The position numbers and the translations under genes were made by a program. A DNA stretch of 64,000 bases from Bradyrhizobium sp. CSS354 (lineage in GTDB: Bacteria; Pseudomonadota; Alphaproteobacteria; Rhizobiales; Xanthobacteraceae), in the NCBI RefSeq assembly GCF_029051725.1, contig NZ_JAACFU010000016.1, forward strand, positions 98,975 through 162,974, given 5' to 3'. Below the pieces are notes generated by a model. It saw only the letters and a list, made by a program, of their open reading frames with translations. It had not been told where the DNA came from and searched no databases. Positions 8,757-17,185 of this stretch are shown piece after piece; within the stretch, counting starts at the first letter, position 1, and every line of letters begins with the position of its first letter.

Positions 8757-9824
8757 ATGGCACTATCAGGCACAATCGCCGCGAGCGGGGGACTCAAGGC
8801 CCCTTCCGCTACGCGTGTCGATTGGATCGATTACGCCAAGGGCATCTGCATCGTCATGGTCGTGATGATGCATTCGGTGCTGGGGGTCGAGCTTGCTGCC
8901 GGCGAGACCGGCTTCATGCATGTCTTGGTGGCCTTCGCAAAGCCGTTCCGGATGCCGGATTTCTTCCTGATTTCGGGTCTGTTCCTGCCACTGGTGATCG
9001 ACCGGGACTGGCGAACCTATCTCGACCGCAAGGTGGTGCATTTCGCCTATTTCTATGTCGTCTGGGTGACAATCCAGTTCGGCTTCAAGGCCCCCGCATT
9101 TGCAGCGGAAACGAGCTGGCGCGACGCCGGCTTGCTCTATCTGGAATCCTTCGTCGAGCCGTTCGGCACGCTGTGGTTCATCTACCTCCTGCCGATCTTC
9201 TTCGTCGTCACAAAACTGACACGGCTGGTCCCGCCGCCCGCGATCTGGCTCATCGCGGCCGCACTGGAGACGGCGCGTGTCGCAACCGGCTGGACCGCGA
9301 TCGACGAGTTCTGCGCGCGCTTCGTCTATTTCTATTCGGGCTATCTGTTCGCGCCCTACGTGTTCGCGCTGTCGGACCGCGCGCGCAATCATCCCGCATG
9401 GGCGCTGACAGCGCTCGCGACATGGGCGCTGGTCAATGGCGGCCTGGTTGCGCTCGGCGCCAGCGAGTGGCAATTCATATCGCTCGTGCTCGGCTTCGCC
9501 GGCGCCTGCGCCATCATCACGATGGGCACGCTGCTCGCGCGCGTGCAATGGCTGAACGTCTTCCGCTTCTGCGGCGAGCATTCGATCGTGATCTATCTCG
9601 CGTTCTTTCTGCCGATGGCGGCGACACGGACGCTGCTATTGCGCACGGGCATCATTCCCGACATCGGTGCGGTGTCGCTGATCGTGACCATCGCCGGCGT
9701 GATCGGAGCGCTCGCAATCTGGCAGATCGCTCTGCGCCTTGGTGGCAGTTTCCTGTTCGAGCGGCCCGATGCGTTCTGGATCGCGCCGAAGAAGACAAGC
9801 GCGGTGCTGCAGGCGGCGGAATAG
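8757..9824 (+). CDS. Membrane acyltransferase, acyltransferase-3 family
   Basis: Integral membrane protein of 355 residues with about ten hydrophobic segments. It begins with the family hallmark VDWIDYAKGICIVMVVMMHS (about 20-39), where the D, K and H residues are conserved, followed by RMPDFFLISGLFL, typical of acyltransferase-3 and OpgC-like proteins. Such enzymes transfer acyl or succinyl groups to surface polysaccharides, glucans or lipids. The ATG at 8757 is chosen over an in-frame upstream start at 8628, because the extra residues are low quality and the DWIDYAKG motif normally sits close to the N-terminus. Divergent from ugd, which suggests a shared role in surface polysaccharide, an inference from position only. 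Confidence 0.85.
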   Translation: MALSGTIAASGGLKAPSATRVDWIDYAKGICIVMVVMMHSVLGVELAAGETGFMHVLVAFAKPFRMPDFFLISGLFLPLVIDRDWRTYLDRKVVHFAYFYVVWVTIQFGFKAPAFAAETSWRDAGLLYLESFVEPFGTLWFIYLLPIFFVVTKLTRLVPPPAIWLIAAALETARVATGWTAIDEFCARFVYFYSGYLFAPYVFALSDRARNHPAWALTALATWALVNGGLVALGASEWQFISLVLGFAGACAIITMGTLLARVQWLNVFRFCGEHSIVIYLAFFLPMAATRTLLLRTGIIPDIGAVSLIVTIAGVIGALAIWQIALRLGGSFLFERPDAFWIAPKKTSAVLQAAE

Positions 9825-9827
9825 CAT

Positions 9828-9935
9828 GCTGTCGTCGCCCGGCTTGACCGGGCGACCCAGTACGCCGAGACGTCAGTGATTCGGCGGAAAAGCCGCGACG
9901 TACTGGATTCCCCGCTTTCGCGGGGAATGACAGCG
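9828..9935. repeat. Palindromic intergenic repeat, family A copy 2
   Basis: Same plan as the copy at 2161-2266: the hairpin CGCCCGGCTTGACCGGGCG, outer arms CCAGTACG and CGTACTGG, and a right hairpin CCCCGCTTTCGCGGGG. It lies between the acyltransferase gene and polA. Confidence 0.75.
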
Positions 9936-10033
9936 ACAGGATGCGGGGATGACAGTGGGGATAGCGGCTCCAGCAAGGCAAAAATCCCCCTCCCAAGGCT
10001 GTCAAAACCCGCAAAAATTCATACATTGCGGCC

Positions 10034-13000
10034 ATGCCCAAGACATCTCCCAACACATCCCCAAAGACCGCCGCCAAAGCCGAAACCAAGCCCAATGCGG
10101 CGACAGCTGCTGCCAAGCCCGTTGCCGCCAAGGCCGCCGGCAAGGGCGACCATGTCTTCCTAGTCGACGGTTCCGGCTACATCTTCCGCGCCTACCATGC
10201 GCTGCCGCCGATGAACCGCAAGTCCGACGGCTTGCAGGTCAATGCCGTGCTCGGCTTCTGCAACATGCTGTGGAAGCTTTTGCGCGAGATGCCCGAGGAC
10301 AACCGGCCGACGCATCTGGCGATCATCTTCGACAAGTCGGAAATCACCTTCCGCAACAAGATCTATCCTGAGTACAAGGCGCACCGGGCGCCGGCCCCGG
10401 ACGATCTGATCCCGCAATTTTCGCTGATCCGCGAAGCGGTACGCGCCTTCGACCTGCCTTGCCTGGAGCAGGTCGGCTTCGAGGCCGATGATCTGATTGC
10501 GACCTATGTGCGGCAAGCCTGCGAGCGCGGCGCGAGCGCGACGATTGTGTCCTCCGACAAGGACCTGATGCAGCTCGTCACCGATTGCGTCACTATGTAC
10601 GACACCATGAAGGACCGCCGCATCGGCATCCCCGAGGTGATCGAGAAGTTTGGCGTGCCGCCGGAGAAGGTAGTGGAAGTGCAGGCCCTGGCCGGCGATT
10701 CCACCGACAACGTGCCTGGCGTGCCCGGCATCGGCATCAAGACCGCGGCGCAGCTGATCGTCGAGTATGGCGATCTCGAGCAACTGCTGTTCCGCGCCAC
10801 CGAAATCAAGCAGCCGAAGCGGCGCGAGGCGCTGATCGAGAACGCCGAGAAGGCGCGCATCTCGCGACAGCTCGTATTGCTCGACGACAAGGTCGACCTC
10901 GAAGTCCCGCTGGACGATCTCGCCGTCCACGAGCCCGATGCACGCAAGCTGATCGCGTTCCTGAAGGCGATGGAATTTTCCACGCTGACGCGCCGCGTCG
11001 CCGAGTTCTCGCAGATCGATCCGGCCAACGTCGATGCCGATCCGGGCTATTCCAGCGGCGCCAGCGTCTTCTCGCCGCTGCCGCCTTCGGACGTCGTGCC
11101 CGCCCCGGGAACCGGCGCGCCGGCGCAAGTTTCGGCGGGCCAGCGCAACGCATCGGCGAGCAAGGAGGATAAGGCCGCGAGTCCGAAGGGCGCGCCGATC
11201 TCTCTCGCCGCCGCGCGCGAAGAGGCTTTGCGCAAGCTTCCGGTCGACCGCAGCAAGTACCAGGCCGTCAAGACGCTCGCGGAATTGAACGCCTTCATCG
11301 CGCGCATCCATGATGCCGGCCATGTCGCGGTCGAGATCCGGGCAAACTCGATCGATCCGATGCAGGCCGATCTCTGCGGCATCGCCCTGGCGCTGGCGCC
11401 GAACGAGGCCTGCTACGTGCCGCTGGCGCACAAGCAGTCCGGCGGCGGCGCCGGCCTGTTCGACGCCGGCCTCGCGCCCGATCAGGTCAAGCACAGTGAT
11501 GCGATCGAGGTGCTGCGGCCGGTGCTGGAATCGCCAGGCATTCTCAAGATCGGCTTCGACGTCAAGTTCACCGCGGTGATGCTGGCGCAGCACGGCATCA
11601 CACTGCGCAACACCGACGATGCGCAGCTGATCTCCTACGTGCTCGACGCCGGCCGCGGCTCGCATGCGTTGGAGCAGCTATCCGAGCGCTGGTTCGGCCA
11701 CGCCATGCTCAAGGAGAACGAGCTGCTCGGCAGCGGCAAGGGCAAGATCACGTTCGACCAGGTGCCGATCGACAAGGCCGCGGCGCTGTCGGCGGAAGGC
11801 GCCGACATGACCTTGCGCGTCTGGCGCGTGCTGAAACCGCGCCTTATCGCCGAGCACATGACCACAGTCTACGAGACGCTGGAACGCCCGCTGGTCGCGG
11901 TGCTCGCACGCATGGAGCGGCGCGGCATCTCGATCGACCGTCAGGTGCTGTCGCGCCTCTCCGGCGACTTCGCCCAGACCGCGGCCCGTGTCGAAGCCGA
12001 GATCCAGCAGATCGCGGGCGAGCCCGTCAATGTCGGCAGCCCGAAGCAGATCGGCGATATCCTGTTCGGCAAGATGGGGCTGTCCGGCGGCACCAAGACC
12101 AAGACCGGCGCGTGGTCCACCACCGCTCAGGTGCTCGACGAACTCGCCGAGCAGGGCCACGACCTCCCGAAGAAGATTCTGGAGTGGCGCCAGGTCTCGA
12201 AGCTGAAATCGACCTACACCGACGCGCTGCCGACCTACGTCAATCCGCAGACCCACCGCGTCCACACGACCTACGCGCTGGCCGCGACCACGACGGGCCG
12301 GCTGTCGTCGAACGAGCCGAATCTGCAGAACATTCCGGTGCGCACCGAGGACGGTAGAAAAATCCGCCGTGCCTTCATCGCAACGCCGGGGCACAAGCTC
12401 GTCTCCGCCGACTATTCGCAGATCGAGCTGCGGCTGCTCGCCGAGATCGCGGACATTCCCGTGCTGCAGCAGGCGTTCCGCGACGGTCTCGACATTCACG
12501 CCATGACGGCATCGGAAATGTTCGGCGTGCCGATCAAGGGCATGCCGAGCGAAATCCGGCGCCGCGCCAAGGCGATCAATTTCGGCATCATCTACGGCAT
12601 TTCGGCGTTCGGTCTCGCCAACCAGCTCGGCATCGCGCGCGAAGAAGCCTCCGCCTACATCAAGAAGTACTTCGAGCGCTTCCCCGGCATCCGTGCCTAC
12701 ATGGACGAGACGCGCGATTTCTGCCGGAGCCACGGCTACGTCACGACGCTGTTCGGACGGAAGATGTACTATCCCGACATCAAGGCTTCGAACGCCTCGG
12801 TGCGCGCCTTCAACGAGCGCGCCGCGATCAACGCCCGGCTCCAGGGCACCGCCGCCGACATCATCCGCCGCGCCATGACGCGGATGGAGGATGCCCTGGT
12901 CCAGAAGAAGCTGTCTGCGCAGATGCTGCTGCAGGTGCATGACGAACTGATCTTCGAGGTGCCGGACGCGGAGGTCGAGGCCACGCTCCCTGTCGTGCAG

Positions 13001-13096
13001 CACGTGATGCAGGACGCACCGTTCCCGGCCGTGCTGCTCTCGGTGCCGCTGCATGTCGATGCACGCGCGGCGAACAATTGGGACGAGGCGCACTGA
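10034..13096 (+). CDS. polA: DNA polymerase I with degenerate proofreading domain
   Basis: A 1020-residue family A polymerase for Okazaki fragment processing and repair. A low-complexity Ala/Lys/Thr-rich extension of about 37 residues comes first. The 5'-nuclease domain (about 38-330) keeps its acidic motifs, including FEADDLIATY and SSDKDLMQL. The polymerase domain is intact: DYSQIELR with D793 (motif A), the RRRAKAINFGIIYG O-helix, and HDELIFEV with D970 (motif C). The 3'-5' exonuclease domain (about 410-620) keeps its fold-level similarity but not its catalytic residues: the E. coli D355, E357, D424, Y497 and D501 positions read E434, R436, T513, L585 and G589. It should therefore be proofreading-deficient, as in Taq polymerase. 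The linker at about 335-390 is long and Pro/Ala/Ser-rich. Confidence 0.96.
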   Translation: MPKTSPNTSPKTAAKAETKPNAATAAAKPVAAKAAGKGDHVFLVDGSGYIFRAYHALPPMNRKSDGLQVNAVLGFCNMLWKLLREMPEDNRPTHLAIIFDKSEITFRNKIYPEYKAHRAPAPDDLIPQFSLIREAVRAFDLPCLEQVGFEADDLIATYVRQACERGASATIVSSDKDLMQLVTDCVTMYDTMKDRRIGIPEVIEKFGVPPEKVVEVQALAGDSTDNVPGVPGIGIKTAAQLIVEYGDLEQLLFRATEIKQPKRREALIENAEKARISRQLVLLDDKVDLEVPLDDLAVHEPDARKLIAFLKAMEFSTLTRRVAEFSQIDPANVDADPGYSSGASVFSPLPPSDVVPAPGTGAPAQVSAGQRNASASKEDKAASPKGAPISLAAAREEALRKLPVDRSKYQAVKTLAELNAFIARIHDAGHVAVEIRANSIDPMQADLCGIALALAPNEACYVPLAHKQSGGGAGLFDAGLAPDQVKHSDAIEVLRPVLESPGILKIGFDVKFTAVMLAQHGITLRNTDDAQLISYVLDAGRGSHALEQLSERWFGHAMLKENELLGSGKGKITFDQVPIDKAAALSAEGADMTLRVWRVLKPRLIAEHMTTVYETLERPLVAVLARMERRGISIDRQVLSRLSGDFAQTAARVEAEIQQIAGEPVNVGSPKQIGDILFGKMGLSGGTKTKTGAWSTTAQVLDELAEQGHDLPKKILEWRQVSKLKSTYTDALPTYVNPQTHRVHTTYALAATTTGRLSSNEPNLQNIPVRTEDGRKIRRAFIATPGHKLVSADYSQIELRLLAEIADIPVLQQAFRDGLDIHAMTASEMFGVPIKGMPSEIRRRAKAINFGIIYGISAFGLANQLGIAREEASAYIKKYFERFPGIRAYMDETRDFCRSHGYVTTLFGRKMYYPDIKASNASVRAFNERAAINARLQGTAADIIRRAMTRMEDALVQKKLSAQMLLQVHDELIFEVPDAEVEATLPVVQHVMQDAPFPAVLLSVPLHVDARAANNWDEAH

Positions 13097-13128
13097 TCGG
13101 ACGGCGTCGTCCCTTCCAAACTTACGGT

Positions 13129-13248
13129 GTCGTCCCGGCGCAGGCCGGGACCCATACGCCGAGGATCGAGTTGGGCGAAGATTGCCAACTACAATCTCAC
13201 GTCAAACTTCTTCTTGGGGGTATGGGTCCCGGCCTTCGCCGGGACGAC
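13129..13248. repeat. Palindromic intergenic repeat, family C copy 1 (non-coding)
   Basis: Inverted arms at 13129-13156 and 13221-13248 pair at 27 of 28 positions. Each arm itself folds as a CCCGGC..GCCGGG hairpin and ends in CCCATA or TATGGG. The arms match those flanking the GIY-YIG gene at 17186-17584, but only about 64 non-coding bases lie between them. It sits between polA and the LysE gene. Confidence 0.85.
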
Positions 13249-13351
13249 CTATAGAGAGAGACACGGGTCGAATTGTCCTCAGTGCAATTGCGCGATGGCC
13301 CCACTGGGCCACGCATATTAGAACCATGCTGTCTCGCGCACCGGTTCAGCC

Positions 13352-13987
13352 ATGCCCCACACGTCCGCCCTGCTCGGCTTCGCCCTCGTCTGCCTCGGCC
13401 TTGTGCTCACGCCCGGGCCGAACATGATCTACCTGATCTCGCGTTCGATCACGCAAGGGCCGGCCGCGGGCATCGTCTCGCTCGGCGGCGTGGCGCTCGG
13501 CTTCGTGTTCTACATGCTGTGCGCGGCGTTCGGCATTACGGCGCTGCTGCTCGCCGTTCCCTTCGCCTATGACGCGCTGCGCTTTGCCGGCGCGGGGTAT
13601 CTGCTGTGGCTGGCTTGGCAGGCGGTGAAGCCGGGCGGGCGCTCGCCGTTCCAGGTGAAGCAGCTTGCGATCGATAGCCCCCGCAAATTGTTTGCGATGG
13701 GCTTCGTCACCAACCTGCTCAACCCGAAGATCGCGATGCTTTATCTCGCGCTGCTGCCGCAGTTCATCGATCCCACCGCCGGCAGCGTGCTAACTCAGTC
13801 AGTCGTGCTGGGCGCGATCCAGATCGCGATCAGTGTCAGCGTGAATGCCATGATCGCGCTCGCGGCAGGATCGATCGCGCTGTTTCTCGCAAGCCGGCCA
13901 AGCTGGATGTTGGTCCAGCGCTGGCTGATGGGCACGGTGCTGGCCGGGCTTGCAGTGCGAATGGCGGTCGAGGCGCGGAAGGTGTGA
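13352..13987 (+). CDS. LysE/RhtB-family amino acid exporter
   Basis: Inner-membrane efflux protein of 211 residues with about six hydrophobic segments. The family signature GLVLTPGPNMIYLISRSI is at about 16-33, and FVTNLLNPKIAMLYLALLPQF near 110-130 is the second diagnostic LysE/RhtB stretch. Members export amino acids or homoserine lactone-like compounds; the substrate is not readable here. It stands alone, flanked by palindromic repeats on both sides, and faces the GST gene. Confidence 0.88.
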   Translation: MPHTSALLGFALVCLGLVLTPGPNMIYLISRSITQGPAAGIVSLGGVALGFVFYMLCAAFGITALLLAVPFAYDALRFAGAGYLLWLAWQAVKPGGRSPFQVKQLAIDSPRKLFAMGFVTNLLNPKIAMLYLALLPQFIDPTAGSVLTQSVVLGAIQIAISVSVNAMIALAAGSIALFLASRPSWMLVQRWLMGTVLAGLAVRMAVEARKV

Positions 13988-13993
13988 GGCACA

Positions 13994-14098
13994 CTGTCAT
14001 GCCCCGCGCAGGCGCGGTATCCAGTACGCCGCGGCCTCTCGGTTAATCACCACCGCCTCTGGAATACTGGATCGCCCGCCTTCGCGGGCGATGACACC
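13994..14098. repeat. Palindromic intergenic repeat, family A copy 3
   Basis: Between convergent genes. The left part (TGTCATGCCCCGCGCAGGCGCGG) is more diverged than in the other two copies; the CCAGTA arm, the TACTGGAT arm and the right hairpin CGCCCGCCTTCGCGGGCG are kept. Confidence 0.7.
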
Positions 14099-14102
14099 AC
14101 CC

Positions 14103-14729
14103 TCAATCCAGCTTCGCCTCCATGCCCCGCTTCACCGCCGGACGTGCCATCAGGGCCTCGTACCAGCGCTGCACGTGGGGGAAGTCGGCCAGGTCAACCT
14201 TGTGGCGAGGGTGACGCCAGGCCCAGCCCAGGATGGCAAAATCGGCAACCGAGAGCTCGCCGGCGACGAAGTCGCGGGCCTCTAGCCGGCGGTCGAGGAC
14301 GCCGTAGAGCCGTCGCGTCTCCGCCATGTAGCGCTTGAGGCCGTAGGCGCGGTCCTGCTCGTTCTCGAGCGCGATGAAATGGTGCACCTGGCCCGGCATC
14401 GGCCCGAATCCGCCCATCTGCCACATCAGCCATTCATAGACCGGGATGCGGCCCGAAAGCGATTTCGGCAGGAATTTGCCGGTCTTTTCACCGAGATAAA
14501 GCAGGATCGCGCCCGACTCGAAGATGCTGACGGGCTTGCCGTCCGGGCCATCGGGATCGAGGATCGCGGGAATCTTGTTGTTGGGTGAGAGCTTCAGGAA
14601 CTCCGGCGCCATCTGTTCGCCCTTGCTGATATTTACCGGGATCACCTTGTAGGGCAGCCCCATTTCCTCCAGCGCGACCGAGATCTTGCGGCCGTTCGGC
14701 GTGTTCCAGGTGTGCAGCTCAATGGTCAT
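14103..14729 (-). CDS. Glutathione S-transferase family protein
   Basis: Cytoplasmic GST-fold protein of 208 residues. The thioredoxin-like N-terminal domain (1-85) shows HTWNTPNGRK, then KLSPNNKIPAILD with the cis-proline and ESGAILLYLGE, the gamma-glutamyl-binding segment. The helical C-terminal domain follows, with WLMWQMGGFGPMPGQ and the N-capping motif in SVADFAILGW. The TWNTPNG/WQMGGFGPM pattern is that of Nu-class, YghU/YfcG-like enzymes, which act as disulfide reductases or peroxidases. The start at 14729 gives the family's normal N-terminus; the frame stays open upstream through the gap shared with pyrE. Confidence 0.9.
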   Translation of the reverse strand: MTIELHTWNTPNGRKISVALEEMGLPYKVIPVNISKGEQMAPEFLKLSPNNKIPAILDPDGPDGKPVSIFESGAILLYLGEKTGKFLPKSLSGRIPVYEWLMWQMGGFGPMPGQVHHFIALENEQDRAYGLKRYMAETRRLYGVLDRRLEARDFVAGELSVADFAILGWAWRHPRHKVDLADFPHVQRWYEALMARPAVKRGMEAKLD

Positions 14730-14916
14730 TTGTCGCGCTTCCTTGCCCAGTCTTCTTGGCCCAGATATCCGGCATCCACCTACTCCAGAACGTTGCACCC
14801 CCACAACCGGCGGGCCGGGATGGCCGATCCCTGTTGACGGGGGAAGCCCCCTCTGGAATGTCGGGGCCGTCGCGGATAAATTCCGCCACCTCCAAAAACG
14901 CTCCCGAGGGCCCGCC

Positions 14917-15480
14917 GTGTCTAAATCAGCCTCCCGCGCCCGCCTGTTCGAGATCATCCGCCGGCGCTCCTTCGGCCGCGGCGAGGTGACGCTCGCGTCT
15001 GGCCGCAAGAGCGACTTCTACTTCAACCTCAAGCCGACCATGCTCGACCCGGAGGGCGCGACCCTGCTCGCCGAGCTGACCTATGAAGCGCTGAAGGACG
15101 ACCAGCTCGATTTCATCGGCGGGCTCGAGATGGGCGCGGTGCCGCTGGCCGGCGCGCTGGCGCAGATCTCCTGGATCAAGGGCCATCCCATCGCGGCCTT
15201 CTTCGTGCGCAAGAAGCCGAAGGAGCATGGCGCCAAGCTCGCGATCGAGGGGTTGCCCAGGGGCGAGACGCTGGAGGGCAAGCGCGTCGTGATCGTCGAG
15301 GATGTCACCACCACCGGCGGCTCGGCGATGAAGGCGGTGGAAGCGGTGCGCGAGACCGGCGCGGAAGTGGTGCTGGTGCTGACCATGGTCGACCGCGAGG
15401 AAGGCGCCGACGACACCTTTGGCGCAGCCGGGCTGCCATTCCGCTCGCTGTACAAGGCCTCGGAGTTCTTGAAGGCTTGA
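14917..15480 (+). CDS. pyrE: Orotate phosphoribosyltransferase
   Basis: Pyrimidine synthesis enzyme that converts orotate and PRPP to orotidine 5'-phosphate; 187 residues. The PRPP-binding motif VVIVEDVTTTGGSAMKA is in the second half, and the flexible catalytic loop is seen in FVRKKPKEHG. The start is a GTG at 14917: GAGGG at 14906-14910 gives a well-spaced ribosome binding site, and the upstream in-frame region lies in the shared gap with the divergent GST. It ends before a palindromic repeat. Confidence 0.94.
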   Translation: MSKSASRARLFEIIRRRSFGRGEVTLASGRKSDFYFNLKPTMLDPEGATLLAELTYEALKDDQLDFIGGLEMGAVPLAGALAQISWIKGHPIAAFFVRKKPKEHGAKLAIEGLPRGETLEGKRVVIVEDVTTTGGSAMKAVEAVRETGAEVVLVLTMVDREEGADDTFGAAGLPFRSLYKASEFLKA

Positions 15481-15499
15481 GCGGCTAGACTTTCTCTGC

Positions 15500-15583
15500 C
15501 GTCGTGCCCGGGCTTGACCCGGGCATCCACGTCTTCGCCGCACCAGAGATCGTGGATGGCCGGGACAAGCCCGGCCATGACGA
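15500..15583. repeat. Palindromic intergenic repeat, family B copy 1
   Basis: Left hairpin GCCCGGGCTTGACCCGGGC with CATCCACG, right hairpin GGCCGGGACAAGCCCGGCC preceded by CGTGGAT, so the two halves are also inverted to each other. Between pyrE and the DUF2865 gene; possible terminator for pyrE. Confidence 0.8.
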
Positions 15584-15719
15584 GGTCTACCCGTCCGGCG
15601 ACACCGCTTCCCCCTCAACCGCTCATTTACCATCCCGCCTTATGGTGAATCATGTGCTGAGACCTGATGGTCCCGGCCGGTTGGGTAGCGTCGGGTGGAG
15701 TAAGCGTTTGCGTACAATC

Positions 15720-16523
15720 ATGTCCCATGCGCGCCGGCGGCGTCGCGCGATGCTCGTAGCCGCCACATTGGCAGCACCGCTGCTTGCGGCTCCGGCCCCG
15801 GTTTCAGCCGAAGGCCTGTTCGACTTCTTCTTCGGCGGAATGCAGCAGCAGCGGCCACAGCGTGAGGTACCGCAGCAGGCGAGCTCCTACGCCGATCCCT
15901 TCACCGGCCAGCAGAACGCCGCATCCCCGCAATACGTGCCGCCGACACGTTCGGCCGCGGCCGGCGGCTCGGGACCGGCGTTCTGCGTGCGCAGCTGCGA
16001 CGGCAAATATTTTCCGCTGATGCGCGGCCTCGTCTCGCCCGCGCAGATGTGTCAGGCCTTCTGTCCTGCGAGCGCGACAAAAATCTATTTCGGCTCCTCG
16101 ATCGACGGCGCCGCGTCGCAGACCGGCGAGCGCTACGCCGACAGCGAGAACGCGTTCGCCTATCGCAAGGCGCTGCGCGCCGACTGCACCTGCAACGGCC
16201 GCGAGCCGGTCGGACTTGCTCCGGTCGATCTGGCGCTGGACTCGTCGCTGAAACCCGGCGACGTGATCGCCACCAGCGACGGCCTCGTCGCCTATACCGG
16301 CATCCGCGTCGGCAACGACCAGGCCGCGGACTTCACGCCGGTCGCCTCCTATCCCGGTCTCACCACGCAGGTCCGCGCGCGGCTCGGCGAGATGAAGGTG
16401 GCGCCGGTGCGCGCCGACACGGTGGCGGCGGATGGCCCCGCCGCGGAGATCGTGCGCGAGACGCTGCCCGACGTGACGGTGCCGAAGACGCAGAAGCCGG
16501 CGAAGCGGGCGGGGCTGGAGTAA
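15720..16523 (+). CDS. DUF2865 domain-containing exported protein
   Basis: A 267-residue protein with an Arg-rich N-terminus and a hydrophobic stretch ending near APAPVSAEG, which looks like a Sec signal peptide. A Gln-rich linker follows, then the cysteine-rich DUF2865 region (FCVRSCDGKYFPL, CQAFCPASATKIYFGS, DCTCNG). The paired cysteines fit disulfides in the periplasm. Function of the family is unknown. The start is uncertain: the ATG at 15720 lacks a well-spaced ribosome binding site, whereas a TTG at 15708 has GGAG at 15697-15700. An ATG at 15642 is also in frame. Confidence 0.8.
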   Translation: MSHARRRRRAMLVAATLAAPLLAAPAPVSAEGLFDFFFGGMQQQRPQREVPQQASSYADPFTGQQNAASPQYVPPTRSAAAGGSGPAFCVRSCDGKYFPLMRGLVSPAQMCQAFCPASATKIYFGSSIDGAASQTGERYADSENAFAYRKALRADCTCNGREPVGLAPVDLALDSSLKPGDVIATSDGLVAYTGIRVGNDQAADFTPVASYPGLTTQVRARLGEMKVAPVRADTVAADGPAAEIVRETLPDVTVPKTQKPAKRAGLE

Positions 16524-16543
16524 AGCCACAACTCTCACCAAGT

Positions 16544-16630
16544 CGTCATTGCGAGCGAAGCGAAGCAATCCAGAATCTTTCCGGAGAGAGGCTCTGGATT
16601 GCTTCGTCGCTACGCTCCTCGCAATGACGA
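16544..16630. repeat. Palindromic intergenic repeat, family D copy 1
   Basis: Inverted arms CGTCATTGCGAGCG..AGCAATCCAGA and CTGGATTGCT..CGCAATGACG form one long interrupted hairpin between convergent genes. A second copy is at 21516-21596. Confidence 0.8.
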
Positions 16631-16640
16631 GATTGCTGCA

Positions 16641-17072
16641 CTACCTCCCGATGATCACGCCGATCACATTCGGCGCCGCCAGATATTTCTCCTCGATCGC
16701 CGCGCGCGCGGCGGCGCGGTTGTCTGCCGTGAGCAGGCCGCGCTTCTCGGCCAGGATCATCCAGCAAAAACCCCACCAGTCGGTGAGCATGCCCTCATCG
16801 TCGACGAGGTCATAACCCTGCTCGGCTGCGAAGATGCGCGCATGCGCTTCGTCCAGCGTGTCGAGAAACAAATGGTCCTCGGCCGAAAACAGATCGTCGC
16901 TGACGTCGTCGATGGTGTAGCCCCAGATCGACTGGCACACCGCGTTGAACTCGCGGTCGAACTGGTCGTCGTCGACCGCGTAGCGCCGCGCCGTCTGATG
17001 CAGCCGCGACAGCGAGCGCGCGAAATCTGCGATCCTGGTGAGGGCAAATTGATCGACGGCAATGGTGGACAT
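16641..17072 (-). CDS. Conserved-looking acidic hypothetical protein
   Basis: A 143-residue acidic, probably cytosolic protein without signal peptide or membrane segment. A GAGGA ribosome binding site precedes the ATG with normal spacing. Two features stand out: a stretch rich in Asp (YAVDDDQFDREFN, TIDDVSDDLF) and a tryptophan-rich LTDWWGFCWMIL. I do not recognise a family. Codon use looks like a genuine gene. Confidence 0.65.
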   Translation of the reverse strand: MSTIAVDQFALTRIADFARSLSRLHQTARRYAVDDDQFDREFNAVCQSIWGYTIDDVSDDLFSAEDHLFLDTLDEAHARIFAAEQGYDLVDDEGMLTDWWGFCWMILAEKRGLLTADNRAAARAAIEEKYLAAPNVIGVIIGR

Positions 17073-17185
17073 GTAGTCCTCGCGAAGTCTGGCGGACGCT
17101 AGATATTGTGTCGGCAGCGCGCCGAATCACAATGATATATCAAAGACTTGCTAAAGTGTTCTTAATTTGTTCTGATCTCCACATC

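Noticed and set aside
10160..13093. Two large antisense frames opposite polA
   Set aside because: They mirror polA codons and show no domain; they are composition artefacts.
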